From the IMG/VR virus record IMGVR_UViG_3300033991_000232, positions 1 to 39,037 of that record: a stretch of DNA of 39,037 nucleotides. One strand, given 5' to 3'. Shown here piece by piece: positions 1 to 7,026 of this stretch (positions are counted from its first letter, which is position 1; every line of letters starts with the position of its first letter). Origin of the DNA: a virus. The notes beneath the pieces were generated by a model. The model did no database searches. It saw only the letters and a program-made list of their open reading frames with translations, and was not told where the DNA came from. A program made the position numbers and the translations under genes.

Positions 1-229
1 TCACCTGCTCCCCCGCTCCCCTGCTCCAACACCGGCATGCCCGTGCGCCGCCTGAGCCAGTTCGTATCCTCTGGCTGCCAGTCCAGTAGGTCCTTGACCT
101 GCTGGAGCCAGTTACCGAGCTGGCCCAGCGCCGGTTTTTCCACACGACTATGAGTCACGCGCGGATACGCCTGCAGACCAGGAAAAGAGTTGTACGCCAT
201 CAGTCGCGGCACCCCGAACCGGTTGACGA
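1..229. repeat. Terminal overlap of a circular contig, left copy
   Basis: These 229 bases recur at the right end of the window with one substitution (G at 128, A at 38936). The reading frame of the portal gene continues without interruption from this end into the other. The simplest reading is that the molecule was assembled as a circle (or circularly permuted) and the assembler left an overlap. The single mismatch suggests strain variation in the sample or a sequencing error. The cut falls next to a G+C-rich 24-bp tandem repeat, a usual place for an assembly break. Confidence 0.93.
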
Positions 230-1223
230 CCGTGGCCACCCGGTCCAGGTACCCATCCACCGCCATCAGGAACAGTTGCGACTTGTCCGATCCCAGCGCC
301 CAGGAGCCAGTCTGCCCGGTCCCGAGATCAATAAAGTCAGCCAGGACGGTCTGGAGCATCAATAGCCGGTAGTATTTGATCGTGTTCAACAGGGCCTCGG
401 CCCCAGAGTTCTGCGCGCTCTCCAGCTTGAACTTGACACCCACCGGCGTGCTCACGAACTGCTTTTCGTCCACCGTGAGCGCCTGCCCAACTTCTTCGAC
501 CTTTGCCAGATCGTCAGATTGCGGCTTCTCCTCAAACTCGAACACCGGCAATCCCACGAACGTGCGCTGCCACCCGATCCCCTGAATGATCTGGTAGTTC
601 TTGAGATAGTACCAGATCTCGTAGATGCTTTCCAGAAGTGGGAATCCTTCGGGGTTGCCCCCATCACGCTGACTCGTAAAATGTAGGCTCTTCTCAATCG
701 GGACAGAGATCTGCTCATAGCTCGGAGCCGGGGACTGGATCATTGCGTGCACCCCCCCCGCGTCGTCGAACTCCCAGTGAGAAAACGAGGATTGCCGCCG
801 CATCGCCCACTTCCGCCAGCCGATTGCCCTATCGCTATATTGGCTCGCCACTGACGCATCCGGCCCCTGGCGGCGTTTGTATACGATCTCCAGCCAACTC
901 CAGCCAAACAGGACACAAGAGAGTGCATCCTCTACCGCGTCCTCGATGGTGTGGCTCATATCCTCCATGCAGGTCTGTAGGAATTCCGCCCCACGCTTGT
1001 CCCCATCCGCCTTGCCGCCCGCCTCGGCGTACCAGGTCGCCGTCCGGGCAAACAGAACAAGCGCGTTCCACAGCGTGCGAATGGTCGGATCGCGCCGACG
1101 CATCTCGTTGTATATTTTGAAGGCTTCTGGCCAGTAGAGCTTAGTCGTATAGCTCTCAGTAACCTGGCCAGCGAATGCCAGGAGCCCGGTGCGCCCAGTC
1201 TCTTTTACATCGGCGCTTGCCAC
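1..1223 (-). CDS. Portal protein (DUF935/Mu gp29-like), N-terminal part of a portal-MuF fusion; runs off the left edge
   Basis: This is the 5' part of a gene that leaves the window at base 1 and continues at 38808 down to 37968 on the circle, 687 residues in all. The GTG at 1223 overlaps the end of the terminase gene and follows the ribosome binding site GGGGAGG. The first ~425 residues look like a DUF935 (Mu gp29) portal: an early LYWPEAFKIYNEMRRRDP segment and a C-terminal stretch ending in the pattern VNRFGVPRLMAYN. Portals form the dodecameric ring through which DNA enters the head and to which the tail attaches. The reading frame is open throughout, so the gene is intact across the contig junction. 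Confidence 0.85.
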   Translation of the reverse strand, partial: MASADVKETGRTGLLAFAGQVTESYTTKLYWPEAFKIYNEMRRRDPTIRTLWNALVLFARTATWYAEAGGKADGDKRGAEFLQTCMEDMSHTIEDAVEDALSCVLFGWSWLEIVYKRRQGPDASVASQYSDRAIGWRKWAMRRQSSFSHWEFDDAGGVHAMIQSPAPSYEQISVPIEKSLHFTSQRDGGNPEGFPLLESIYEIWYYLKNYQIIQGIGWQRTFVGLPVFEFEEKPQSDDLAKVEEVGQALTVDEKQFVSTPVGVKFKLESAQNSGAEALLNTIKYYRLLMLQTVLADFIDLGTGQTGSWALGSDKSQLFLMAVDGYLDRVATVVNRFGVPRLMAYNSFPGLQAYPRVTHSRVEKPALGQLGNWLQQVKDLLDWQPEDTNWLRRRTGMPVLEQGSGGAG

Positions 1224-2788
1224 TGCGCCCTCCCCTGCCCGAATGGATCCCACCGGCTTGGCCTGCTGGGAGCTTGCGGCACCTCGCTGAATGAGACATA
1301 GCTCGGCAGCATTTGCACCGCCCCGCTCACCCCGTCCACCTGGTCATCATACGCACCACGGGGAAACGCCAGCGCCTCGGCGATGAACGCATCGTTCCAC
1401 GGCGCACGCACCATATACACCAACCCATCCTCAATCCGGCTGGCCCATACCTGAGCCCGCACTTCCTTGTTGCCCACGTCGCGCGGATTCACTGCTCGCA
1501 GCGTCCTACCCTGGAGCTGATCATCTCGCTGCAGCTCTTGAAAATAGCCACCCTGCTGGCCGCTGACCTCGATACCTTGCTCCACGCTGGCCTCATCCCG
1601 CAGCATCACGCCGATCATCTTTGAGCGCGCATCCGCCCACGGTCCAGGGAAATGCGCCACATCCAGGATGTAGAGCCGCCCACCCTTGTCACGCCCCACC
1701 TTGCACCCGGCGATGTAGTCCGCCCGCTCTTTACCGCTCACAGCCAGGTCCCAATAGCGCGCCACGCGCAACCCGGCCGGGATCTCCTCTGTCGCAATGA
1801 CCTTGATGAGATGCGCCTTGATGATCGCCCCCTCCAACCGCCGAGGCCGCTGCTGATACAGCGCGTCCCACTCATATCCCCCGATATTCGTGCGAATGCT
1901 GGCCAGCGCATCGAGCGGGTACTTTCCCGGCCACAGCGGATCACCCGGCTGCCGACCGAGAGGATCTACCGACCGCCACCAGCCGCTCTTGCACGCCTCA
2001 ATTACATCCGCGGCTTCCACCCCCCCGGCCCACTCCTCCGCCAGCGCTGGAAGGTTAAGCACCACCCACTGATCGGCCCCATCCTCCAGCACCTGACGCT
2101 TGAGGAGCCTGCCCGCCAGGTCATCTTCGTGCCAGCGCTGGTGCATGAGCACGATGGCCGCCCCATCCTCCAGCCGCGTGTACAGCGTGCTCTTGTACCA
2201 TTCGTCAATCCGATCCCGCACGATCTGCGATTCCGCATCCTGCCGGTTGCGCAGCGGGTCGTCAATGATGGCCAGGTGAGCGCCGCGCCCAATGATGGCC
2301 GCCCCAACACCCGCCGCCACCATCCCACCCCGCCGCCCCGCGAAATCCCAGACACTGGCGGACCTGCTGTCATCCGATAGCGCCACAGGTTCCGCGGCGG
2401 AACTTTTGTCGCCGAACACCGCACGGAACGGCGCATCAACCACGATGTTCCGCACCTGGCGGCCAAAGTTCATTGCCAGGTCACCCGTGCAACTGGAGAG
2501 AATCACACGGCTGTCGGGGTTACGGCCCAAGAACCACGCGGGGAAACGAACGGAGACGAGCTCTGATTTGCCGTGGCGAGGCGGCATAAAGACCATCAGC
2601 CGCCCGATACCGTCACAGCCCCGTGTGGTGACGTAGAGCTCCACTTGCTCCAGATACTCTGCGAGAAGTTGGTTATGGCGCGCCACCTGGTACTGCGCAA
2701 AAGTGTAGGTGGTAAAGTCCATCAGCCTGCGCCGGGCCAGCTCACGGCGCGCCAGCTCACGGCGCGCCACTTCCCGCACGTCAGCCAC
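1205..2788 (-). CDS. terL: Terminase large subunit
   Basis: This 527-residue protein is the ATP-driven motor and nuclease that packages DNA. An ATPase domain shows Walker A PPRHGKSE at 69-76, Walker B IIDDP at 174-178 and a following HQRWHEDDLAG segment at 216-226. The nuclease half begins with ARYWDLAVSG near 343-352, whose Asp is the usual first metal ligand. The start is GTG at 2788 after AGGAGGGATCA, overlapping the small subunit gene. The N terminus holds a duplicated ARREL written by a 15-bp tandem repeat at about 2735-2770. One copy of the genome-wide 13-bp palindrome lies inside the gene at 2390-2402 (residues SAAE). Confidence 0.93.
   Translation of the reverse strand: MADVREVARRELARRELARRRLMDFTTYTFAQYQVARHNQLLAEYLEQVELYVTTRGCDGIGRLMVFMPPRHGKSELVSVRFPAWFLGRNPDSRVILSSCTGDLAMNFGRQVRNIVVDAPFRAVFGDKSSAAEPVALSDDSRSASVWDFAGRRGGMVAAGVGAAIIGRGAHLAIIDDPLRNRQDAESQIVRDRIDEWYKSTLYTRLEDGAAIVLMHQRWHEDDLAGRLLKRQVLEDGADQWVVLNLPALAEEWAGGVEAADVIEACKSGWWRSVDPLGRQPGDPLWPGKYPLDALASIRTNIGGYEWDALYQQRPRRLEGAIIKAHLIKVIATEEIPAGLRVARYWDLAVSGKERADYIAGCKVGRDKGGRLYILDVAHFPGPWADARSKMIGVMLRDEASVEQGIEVSGQQGGYFQELQRDDQLQGRTLRAVNPRDVGNKEVRAQVWASRIEDGLVYMVRAPWNDAFIAEALAFPRGAYDDQVDGVSGAVQMLPSYVSFSEVPQAPSRPSRWDPFGQGRAQWQAPM
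2390..2402. repeat. Dispersed 13-bp palindrome, copy 1
   Basis: TTCCGC-G-GCGGAA, a perfect copy lying inside the large terminase gene, where it encodes SAAE. Seven other exact copies and two one-mismatch copies lie elsewhere in the window. See the finding on this repeat. Confidence 0.8.
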
Positions 2789-3338
2789 TGATCCCTCCTG
2801 GTGTAGACACCAGCGCCCGCAAATCGCCCTCCTCGACCTGGCTCAAATCATCTGGCAGGATGTCGCCGACCAGCACCCGCTGCTTGGGCACGTAATCGCC
2901 CAGCATCTCCAGCGCCATCTTGCGATCTGCATGACAGCGCGGGTTGGGATTGCTAGCCGCCTCAATCAGCGCCATGAACACTTCCGACCGCGCCTTGGCC
3001 AGTTGAGAGATCGTCAGCGCCCGGATCCGCACATCAACCGCTGGATTCTCTGACCTCCATTTGCGGATCACCCGGTCCGAGGTCAAGCCAAGCTCCTGTG
3101 TCGCCAGTTCCCCCTGTGTCGCTGGGGATCGCCGGTCCCGGGGTTGACTTGCCCAGTTGATGTAGGCCGCCTGTCGCCAGGGCCAGCCCTCCCCACACAG
3201 CGTCCAGTAATCCTCCATCCACGGCGCAGACCCGTACTTGGCCTCAAAGATCTCCCGCGCCTCGTCCGAGCGTAGGCGGGCCTCGTCGAGCGGGTTGATA
3301 TATCCCTCAAATCCCGGCAGTGATTGAATCTCGATCAT
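2781..3338 (-). CDS. terS: Putative terminase small subunit
   Basis: This 185-residue protein is immediately upstream of, and overlaps, the large terminase gene, the standard place for the DNA-recognition subunit. A segment around GELATQELGLTSDRVIRKW looks like a helix-turn-helix, and the middle (ALTISQLAKARSEVFMALIEAA) is helical, as in oligomerising small terminases. The ATG at 3338 follows GAGGG five bases upstream; an upstream in-frame ATG at 3413 would add a proline-rich tail without a better ribosome site. The assignment rests on position and the HTH-like segment, since small subunits are poorly conserved. Confidence 0.7.
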   Translation of the reverse strand: MIEIQSLPGFEGYINPLDEARLRSDEAREIFEAKYGSAPWMEDYWTLCGEGWPWRQAAYINWASQPRDRRSPATQGELATQELGLTSDRVIRKWRSENPAVDVRIRALTISQLAKARSEVFMALIEAASNPNPRCHADRKMALEMLGDYVPKQRVLVGDILPDDLSQVEEGDLRALVSTPGGISG

Positions 3339-3425
3339 CGTACCCTCAGAGCTGGGGCGGAGGGCAGTGGAAATGGGCGGGGGGATCCCAGACCCGTCCG
3401 TCCCAGCCCTCAAGGTACGATCCGA

Positions 3426-4085
3426 TCATGCCTCAGCCAGAGCTACCTCCAACAGCGTGAAGAATTGCCCCCGCCACTTGGCTACATCCCACCCCGGGCA
3501 GATCGTGCCACTGTAGCGGTCACAGTGCCCCCGTACCTGCGCTAGTGGAATATTGAACTGCGCCATGAGCCAACGCACCAGCCGCACGGTAGCCTGCAAC
3601 TGCGCCATCGGCGGCTTCACCTTGTGAAGAGAACCTGCCATCCCAATCGAGACGTGGGCATTCTTGTGCCCCGTGTGATCGTGCCAGCAACCCCACGCCA
3701 GCGGCACGCACAGCCAGCATTCACCCGTCACGCTGATCCAGAAATGGTACTCCCCGCTGGGACGTCCCTTGCCGATCAAATACTTAGCCGTGGCCACCGG
3801 GTCGTGGCTCATCGTGTGATGGATCGTGATCCCGCGAATCTGCGCCAGGTCGCGCATCCACCACGCCGTGGGCTCATTCGGATGGGAATTGATCGGCATC
3901 TGATCCACAATATCCACAAACGGCTCATTGCCATACTCAGGATCCGCCGCCAGCCGTTCAGCCACCCGGCGCAGCTCCTCCTCTTGCTCATCCAGCCACA
4001 GCACAATCCCCTCCCGCTTAGCCTTCAGCGCATCCGCCACCTGGATGACGGCATTCACCGCCCACTGGAAATCACGATCCCCCAT
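3426..4085 (-). CDS. Endolysin, N-acetylmuramoyl-L-alanine amidase (Amidase_2)
   Basis: This 219-residue enzyme should cut the amide bond between the glycan strand and the stem peptide at lysis. The amidase domain fills residues ~84-200. It has GITIHHTMS with the first zinc His at 89/90, a central HVSIGMAG, and RGHCDRYSGTICPG with His 187 and Cys 196 as the other ligands. Residues 1-75 form a helical region rich in Lys/Glu, possibly a wall-targeting or regulatory part. The chosen ATG at 4085 overlaps the preceding gene's end; GGGGGG lies seven bases upstream. It sits behind a holin and a membrane/coiled-coil gene, forming a lysis cassette before the terminase genes. Confidence 0.87.
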   Translation of the reverse strand: MGDRDFQWAVNAVIQVADALKAKREGIVLWLDEQEEELRRVAERLAADPEYGNEPFVDIVDQMPINSHPNEPTAWWMRDLAQIRGITIHHTMSHDPVATAKYLIGKGRPSGEYHFWISVTGECWLCVPLAWGCWHDHTGHKNAHVSIGMAGSLHKVKPPMAQLQATVRLVRWLMAQFNIPLAQVRGHCDRYSGTICPGWDVAKWRGQFFTLLEVALAEA

Positions 4086-4344
4086 CTGGCAACCCCCCAA
4101 GCGGCCCCGTAATTTCCTCATCCGGGTTCAGATGATACTTGATGCATAATCGCGTAAAGCGCCGCTGCCAGGCTGAGACCTGAGCCTCTAGTTCCTTGAT
4201 GCGCTCACGGAGGGCCTCGATGATCTCACGCAGCGCCTGCACCTCGTCCTTCCTGGCCGAAGCGCGCGCCGTGCGCCATGAGACGATGAGACCCCCGACG
4301 CCGGTCACCAGCCCGGCAACGGCGATGATCCACGCGGTATCCAT
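4072..4344 (-). CDS. Membrane-anchored coiled-coil lysis-cassette protein
   Basis: This 90-residue protein has one N-terminal transmembrane helix (WIIAVAGLVTGVGGLIVSW) followed by a long charged helix with coiled-coil spacing (EALRERIKELEAQVSAWQRR). Its ATG overlaps the stop of the upstream holin-like gene as TGATG, so it is probably translationally coupled; a GTG directly before it (4347) is an alternative start. Such proteins between holin and endolysin are often accessory holins (XhlA-like) or spanin-like proteins. Which applies cannot be told from the sequence. Confidence 0.75.
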   Translation of the reverse strand: MDTAWIIAVAGLVTGVGGLIVSWRTARASARKDEVQALREIIEALRERIKELEAQVSAWQRRFTRLCIKYHLNPDEEITGPLGGLPDGGS

Positions 4345-4628
4345 CACTTCTTGGGCGAAATCAGATACGTGCCCTGGTTCGCCACCAGCGCGGCGATCAG
4401 GATCTTGACGAGCCCCAGCGCTCCGGCCTGGCTACACTCTACCGCGTCTATCACCCCGCCACACGACAGGCCAGAGATCGCCCCGGCCACAGCGAGCAAC
4501 AACACGGCCATGAGCACACGCTTCCAGTCAGCCTGCAGCTTTTCGTACCATCCAGCCACACCTGGCACATACGAAAAGACGAGAGACAGCACCACGCCAG
4601 CAATCGCGCTCAGTTCCTCAGCGGTCAT
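4344..4628 (-). CDS. Putative holin
   Basis: This 94-residue protein has two to three hydrophobic segments (residues ~5-27, 39-58 and 69-88) and a short Lys-rich C terminus (SPKK), features common in small holins. It starts at ATG 4628 after a strong AGGAGG and is first in the lysis cassette of holin, coiled-coil protein and amidase. Holins form the timed inner-membrane lesions that release or activate the endolysin. A strong terminator lies directly upstream, so this cassette either depends on read-through or on a promoter not recognised here. Confidence 0.7.
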   Translation of the reverse strand: MTAEELSAIAGVVLSLVFSYVPGVAGWYEKLQADWKRVLMAVLLLAVAGAISGLSCGGVIDAVECSQAGALGLVKILIAALVANQGTYLISPKK

Positions 4629-4654
4629 CGGAAAACCTCCTAAAAGATGTGATA

Positions 4655-4686
4655 AACGAAAACGCCCACCCCGAAGGGTGGGCGTT
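4655..4686 (-). terminator. Strong intrinsic terminator with UUCG loop, minus strand
   Basis: Read on the minus strand, an 11-bp perfect stem (arms 4676-4686 and 4661-4671) closes on the tetraloop TTCG and is followed by TTTTCGTTT. It separates the small 38-residue gene and its promoter from the holin gene. It should stop most transcription arriving from the right, unless antitermination operates for late genes. Confidence 0.85.
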
Positions 4687-4705
4687 GAACGGCGACCCTA
4701 TCTTG

Positions 4706-4731
4706 GGAGAGTGCTCGCGGATGCACTCTCC
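4706..4731 (-). other. Stable hairpin in the 3' part of a short transcript
   Basis: A perfect 9-bp stem (4706-4714 with 4723-4731) and an 8-base loop lie between the 38-residue gene and the terminator. The stretch 4687-4792 otherwise holds no reading frame that I can support. The hairpin may protect or regulate the short transcript starting near 4924. Confidence 0.6.
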
Positions 4732-4792
4732 GATCCACTATTACCCGAGTCGCCACCCAAAGTGCCGCGTCACAGATGGCAACTCCTCGGCC

Positions 4793-4909
4793 TCATCGCT
4801 GGGGGGGATCATCTGCTGGGAGCAAATAGCGCCGCTCAATCCAGCGCACGATCATCAACAGCGCCCGTCGCAGAACCATGAAAAACTCGCGCAGATCGTC
4901 ATCGCTCAC
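4793..4909 (-). CDS. Small basic amphipathic protein, 38 residues
   Basis: This frame starts at GTG 4909 and reads MSDDDLREFFMVLRRALLM and then IVRWIERRYLLPADDPPQR. It has an acidic start, a short hydrophobic/basic helix and a proline-rich end. It lies about 15 bases behind the predicted start of transcription from the consensus promoter at 4931-4959, with GGGGG just ahead as a possible ribosome site. The compact unit promoter-gene-hairpin-terminator suggests strong, separate expression. I recognise the type as a recurrent small phage protein of unknown role; the function is unknown. Confidence 0.6.
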   Translation of the reverse strand: MSDDDLREFFMVLRRALLMIVRWIERRYLLPADDPPQR

Positions 4910-4930
4910 AGTCAGCCCCCGTCACAATAA

Positions 4931-4959
4931 ACTATACCACCACCTCCTTTATGTGTCAA
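4931..4959 (-). promoter_or_regulatory. Near-consensus sigma-70 promoter, minus strand
   Basis: On the minus strand TTGACA (4954-4959), a 17-base spacer and TATAGT (4931-4936). Transcription should start near 4924 and run through the 38-residue gene to the terminator at 4661-4686. An AAAGGAGG lies in the spacer, but no gene starts at the right distance from it. Confidence 0.8.
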
Positions 4960-4968
4960 GTAGAAAAC

Positions 4969-5154
4969 CTACTCGACGAGAGAATACCACGGCACCGGCG
5001 GAAGCTGGACTACCCGCTCCTCAGACTCCAATTCCTTCAGTGCACGGAGGATCACCTGCGGATCCTCGTCCAGCCGCCACGCCAGGTCAATCACATCTGT
5101 TGGCCGCTCTGCCAACTCGTGCAAGATTGCCGCCTTGAGATCATCACCGCTCAT
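4969..5154 (-). CDS. Small winged-helix/HTH-like protein
   Basis: This 61-residue protein has the pattern of a minimal winged-helix DNA-binding domain: DLKAAILHELAERPTDVIDLA, a recognition-helix-like DPQVILRALKELESEERVV and a short beta end. The ATG at 5154 overlaps the stop of the upstream small gene (ATGA), which implies coupling. It is the last gene before the promoter at 4931-4959, so it may regulate the lysis/late side. That role is inference from position only. Confidence 0.65.
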   Translation of the reverse strand: MSGDDLKAAILHELAERPTDVIDLAWRLDEDPQVILRALKELESEERVVQLPPVPWYSLVE

Positions 5155-5330
5155 TGCCCTGACCTCCGTCGTCGGATCACGGCCGCCCGCTCCGCCCGAG
5201 CGCGCCCAGCATCACGAGCCGCCTGCTCACGGTGCACCGGGCACCAATACCCTGGCCTGCAACCGCAGTCCTCGGCCCTTGTAACTTCCTCGTCTGGTAC
5301 CCAGCCCGGGTGCCTGCTCTGCCTCTTCAC
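5151..5330 (-). CDS. Small Cys/His protein, possible zinc finger
   Basis: This 59-residue protein carries CGCRPGYWCPVH, a spacing of Cys and His that could bind one zinc ion, followed by an Arg-rich tail (RAERAAVIRRRRSGQ) suited to nucleic-acid contact. The GTG start at 5330 has AAAGGAGG upstream; a longer frame to 5465 lacks a ribosome site. It overlaps its downstream neighbour by four bases. The function is unknown. Confidence 0.65.
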   Translation of the reverse strand: MKRQSRHPGWVPDEEVTRAEDCGCRPGYWCPVHREQAARDAGRARAERAAVIRRRRSGQ

Positions 5331-5331
5331 C

Positions 5332-5727
5332 TTACTCACCTCCTTTCTGAGAGAATGTCCGAAAATAGCGCACCGCAACGATCTGCCCGGCATCATTCCG
5401 AATCGCACTCTCTGGACTCGTATCAGGTGCAAGCAAATCATCTCGCTCACTATAAAGCTGAGCAACGATGGAGGAAACGATATACATCACCCCAGCCCGG
5501 GGCGGCGGTAAATCATCCCCCTCCACTTTGACGAAACGGGTCCGAAATACGGAACAACCATTGACGTCCATCACATATTCGGACACCATCGTAGCACGCG
5601 CGACGAGGCCACTGGCAGGAATTGTGAGGTCCTGCGTGCTCTCTGGCCAGCAATCCCATCCCCGCCGTACCGTGATATCGTGCGGTGTCAGATTAACCAA
5701 CATGATCTGTGCCAGTTCGTCTCCCAT
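5332..5727 (-). CDS. Conserved-type hypothetical protein with LVNLTPH motif
   Basis: This 131-residue soluble protein begins with MLVNLTPHDITVRRG at residues 9-23, a motif I recall from small proteins of many phages and bacterial mobile elements, with no known activity. The rest looks like a mixed alpha/beta fold with a conserved-looking GVMYIVSSIVAQ stretch. The ATG at 5727 follows GAGAGGGGGA. An extended -10 promoter (5752-5760) lies just upstream, so it may start its own transcript. Confidence 0.7.
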   Translation of the reverse strand: MGDELAQIMLVNLTPHDITVRRGWDCWPESTQDLTIPASGLVARATMVSEYVMDVNGCSVFRTRFVKVEGDDLPPPRAGVMYIVSSIVAQLYSERDDLLAPDTSPESAIRNDAGQIVAVRYFRTFSQKGGE

Positions 5728-5751
5728 GCCATCCCCCTCTCTGTAGATTAG

Positions 5752-5760
5752 ATTATATCA
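5752..5760 (-). promoter_or_regulatory. Extended -10 promoter element, minus strand
   Basis: The minus strand reads TGATATAAT: a TG extension and a perfect TATAAT (5752-5757). No good -35 hexamer is seen at 16-18 bases, which extended -10 promoters tolerate. It lies 25-33 bases before the LVNLTPH gene. Confidence 0.5.
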
Positions 5761-5784
5761 CAACCCGGCCAGAATTCCGCAACA

Positions 5785-6054
5785 TCAATCTTCCGCAGCG
5801 GAACTCTGACCGCTCCAACACATCATACCAAGCAGGACCGGCCACGCCAGCAAACAGCCCGCCGCCATCATCGCCAGACTGACCACCCGTGGCGGCCAGA
5901 ACCGGCCCCGCTCATCCACGAAAAGCTGAAACGCCCGCCCCAGAGTGTAAGTCATGCCCAGCGACCACGTGTAGATTATAACCAACTCCGTACCGGTCGC
6001 CAACTCAATCAGGCGCTCCACCTCGTCCAGCCATACCAACCATGCTGGCATCAT
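5785..6054 (-). CDS. Small membrane protein, two transmembrane segments
   Basis: The frame encodes 89 residues with two hydrophobic helices, ELVIIYTWSLGMTYTLG (~22-38) and VVSLAMMAAGCLLAWPVLLG (~56-75), joined by a short charged loop. ATG 6054 overlaps the upstream stop as ATGA; ATG 6051 and an upstream ATG at 6066 are alternatives. The last codons (SSAAED) are written by a copy of the genome-wide 13-bp palindrome. The function is unknown. Confidence 0.65.
   Translation of the reverse strand: MMPAWLVWLDEVERLIELATGTELVIIYTWSLGMTYTLGRAFQLFVDERGRFWPPRVVSLAMMAAGCLLAWPVLLGMMCWSGQSSAAED
5791..5803. repeat. Dispersed 13-bp palindrome, copy 2
   Basis: TTCCGC-A-GCGGAA, placed over the last codons of the small membrane protein gene, close to the short intergenic gap that carries an extended -10 promoter. 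Confidence 0.8.
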
Positions 6055-6332
6055 GCCCTCCGACACCGACTAGTGGGGCCGCCACAGTACGCCCATCCAT
6101 GCGCCTCAGCCCACGGCCCCAGTTCACTCCCACAGGTGCAGAAATGCACCCCTGGCGCATCCTGATAATCAGGATGCTCACAAGACCACCCTTGCGCCGA
6201 CCTGACATGGAACCCACAGCCATCGCAATGCGCCATCGTAGCTACAGCACCGTCAATCGGGCATGCCGATGGGAACCCCGTCCGCTTCATCCGCGTCCCC
6301 CTAACGTCCGATCCGCGTTCATCCGCGTTCAT
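6051..6332 (-). CDS. Small zinc-ribbon-like protein
   Basis: This 93-residue protein is rich in Cys and His: CDGCGFH near residue 36, SCEHPDYQ, HFCTCGSE, then a final Cys pair. The pattern would bind one or two zinc ions. ATG 6332 overlaps the upstream stop (GGATGA) and suits coupled translation; ATG 6290 after AGGGGGA is a plausible alternative that removes the first 14 residues. The first codons come from short tandem repeats (GCGGATGAAC). The function is unknown. Confidence 0.6.
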   Translation of the reverse strand: MNADERGSDVRGTRMKRTGFPSACPIDGAVATMAHCDGCGFHVRSAQGWSCEHPDYQDAPGVHFCTCGSELGPWAEAHGWAYCGGPTSRCRRA

Positions 6333-6481
6333 CCGCGTCCCTCACACTCACCCTCCAGGTGCACATCCGCATCGTGCGCCGCCACCCGCCCCTTGCGCGC
6401 CCACTGGTAGATAGTGTCCCTCGGCGTGGCGGTCAACGCCGCCGCCTCGGAAACCCGCCTGTAACCGTCTGGAATCTTCAT
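6329..6481 (-). CDS. Small MerR/excisionase-type HTH protein
   Basis: This 50-residue protein reads MKIPDGYRRVSEAAALTATP followed by RDTIYQWARKGRVAAHDADV. That is the classic helix-turn-helix of MerR/Xis-like proteins: a tag helix, a 'shall I bind' turn and YQWARKGRV as recognition helix and wing. ATG 6481 overlaps the stop of the upstream gene (AGATGA). Such tiny HTH proteins serve as excisionases or as local regulators. It lies far from the integrase, so a regulator of this gene block is as likely. Confidence 0.7.
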   Translation of the reverse strand: MKIPDGYRRVSEAAALTATPRDTIYQWARKGRVAAHDADVHLEGECEGRG

Positions 6482-6768
6482 CTCTGATCGCACTCTCTGG
6501 ACTCGCACGGTGGGTCACCTTCCGGGGGTTGGTAGTTCATGGGGAGCAGGATCACGGCCCCCATCGAGACTTTACGAATCCGATGGCGGTAGAGGCGTCT
6601 GCAGTACGGACACGCTCTGACCGCTTCGAGGGTCAATCCGCCGTGGTTGTCCTCCACTCTCATGACCTCCCCCTCCTCGAAGATCTGGCCTCCCCTGGCC
6701 TCCAGCCTACATAGGAGGCGGACGTAGCGTCCTATCCAGTCACGCTTTAACCTTGGTTTCTGTGCCAT
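6478..6768 (-). CDS. Hypothetical protein with CxxC pair
   Basis: This 96-residue basic protein starts with MAQKPRLKRDWIGRYVRLL. It has a CPYCRRLYRHR motif near residue 53 and a late CESRECD, a possible four-Cys zinc site. The middle (GQIFEEGEVMRVEDNHGGLTLE) looks like a small beta barrel, as in KOW/SH3-like domains. ATG 6768 follows GGAG at eight bases. It overlaps both neighbours. The function is unknown. Confidence 0.6.
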   Translation of the reverse strand: MAQKPRLKRDWIGRYVRLLCRLEARGGQIFEEGEVMRVEDNHGGLTLEAVRACPYCRRLYRHRIRKVSMGAVILLPMNYQPPEGDPPCESRECDQR

Positions 6769-6967
6769 GTTCTGCTCCTTTATCCTCCTCCTCTACCTCC
6801 CACTCCAGCAGCTCGATCACCTCCATCGTGCGCTCCCAGTACGTGCCTGCTGCCGGTGCATCTGGCCCAAACAGGAGATGGACCGCCCGTGACTTTGCCC
6901 CCCACTCTCCCCGATGCTGGAGCCAGAACTCCCGCACCCGTTCGACCCGTTCATCTACAGTAGACAT
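6740..6967 (-). CDS. Small acidic helical protein
   Basis: This 75-residue protein is helical and acidic toward its end (VIELLEWEVEEEDKGAEHG). It starts at ATG 6967 after GGTGAGGAT. It is the first gene of a run of short overlapping genes (6967 down to 5785), which suggests one operon. Not recognised. Confidence 0.55.
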   Translation of the reverse strand: MSTVDERVERVREFWLQHRGEWGAKSRAVHLLFGPDAPAAGTYWERTMEVIELLEWEVEEEDKGAEHGTETKVKA

Positions 6968-6984
6968 ATCCTCACCGGCTCACG

Positions 6985-7012
6985 CCTGCCTCTCACAGGT
7001 GTAAGAGGCAGG
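6985..7012 (-). other. Intergenic hairpin
   Basis: A perfect 9-bp inverted repeat (6985-6993 with 7004-7012) with a 10-base loop lies in the gap between the 210-residue gene and the small-gene operon. No T-run follows on the minus strand (TTTT is absent), so it is either an RNA stability/processing element or a protein site rather than a clear terminator. Confidence 0.5.
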
Positions 7013-7026
7013 ATCAACCGGCCAGT

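Noticed and set aside
4649-4930. Plus-strand frames opposite the 38-residue gene
   Set aside because: No ribosome site, and they run through a terminator and promoter of the other strand.
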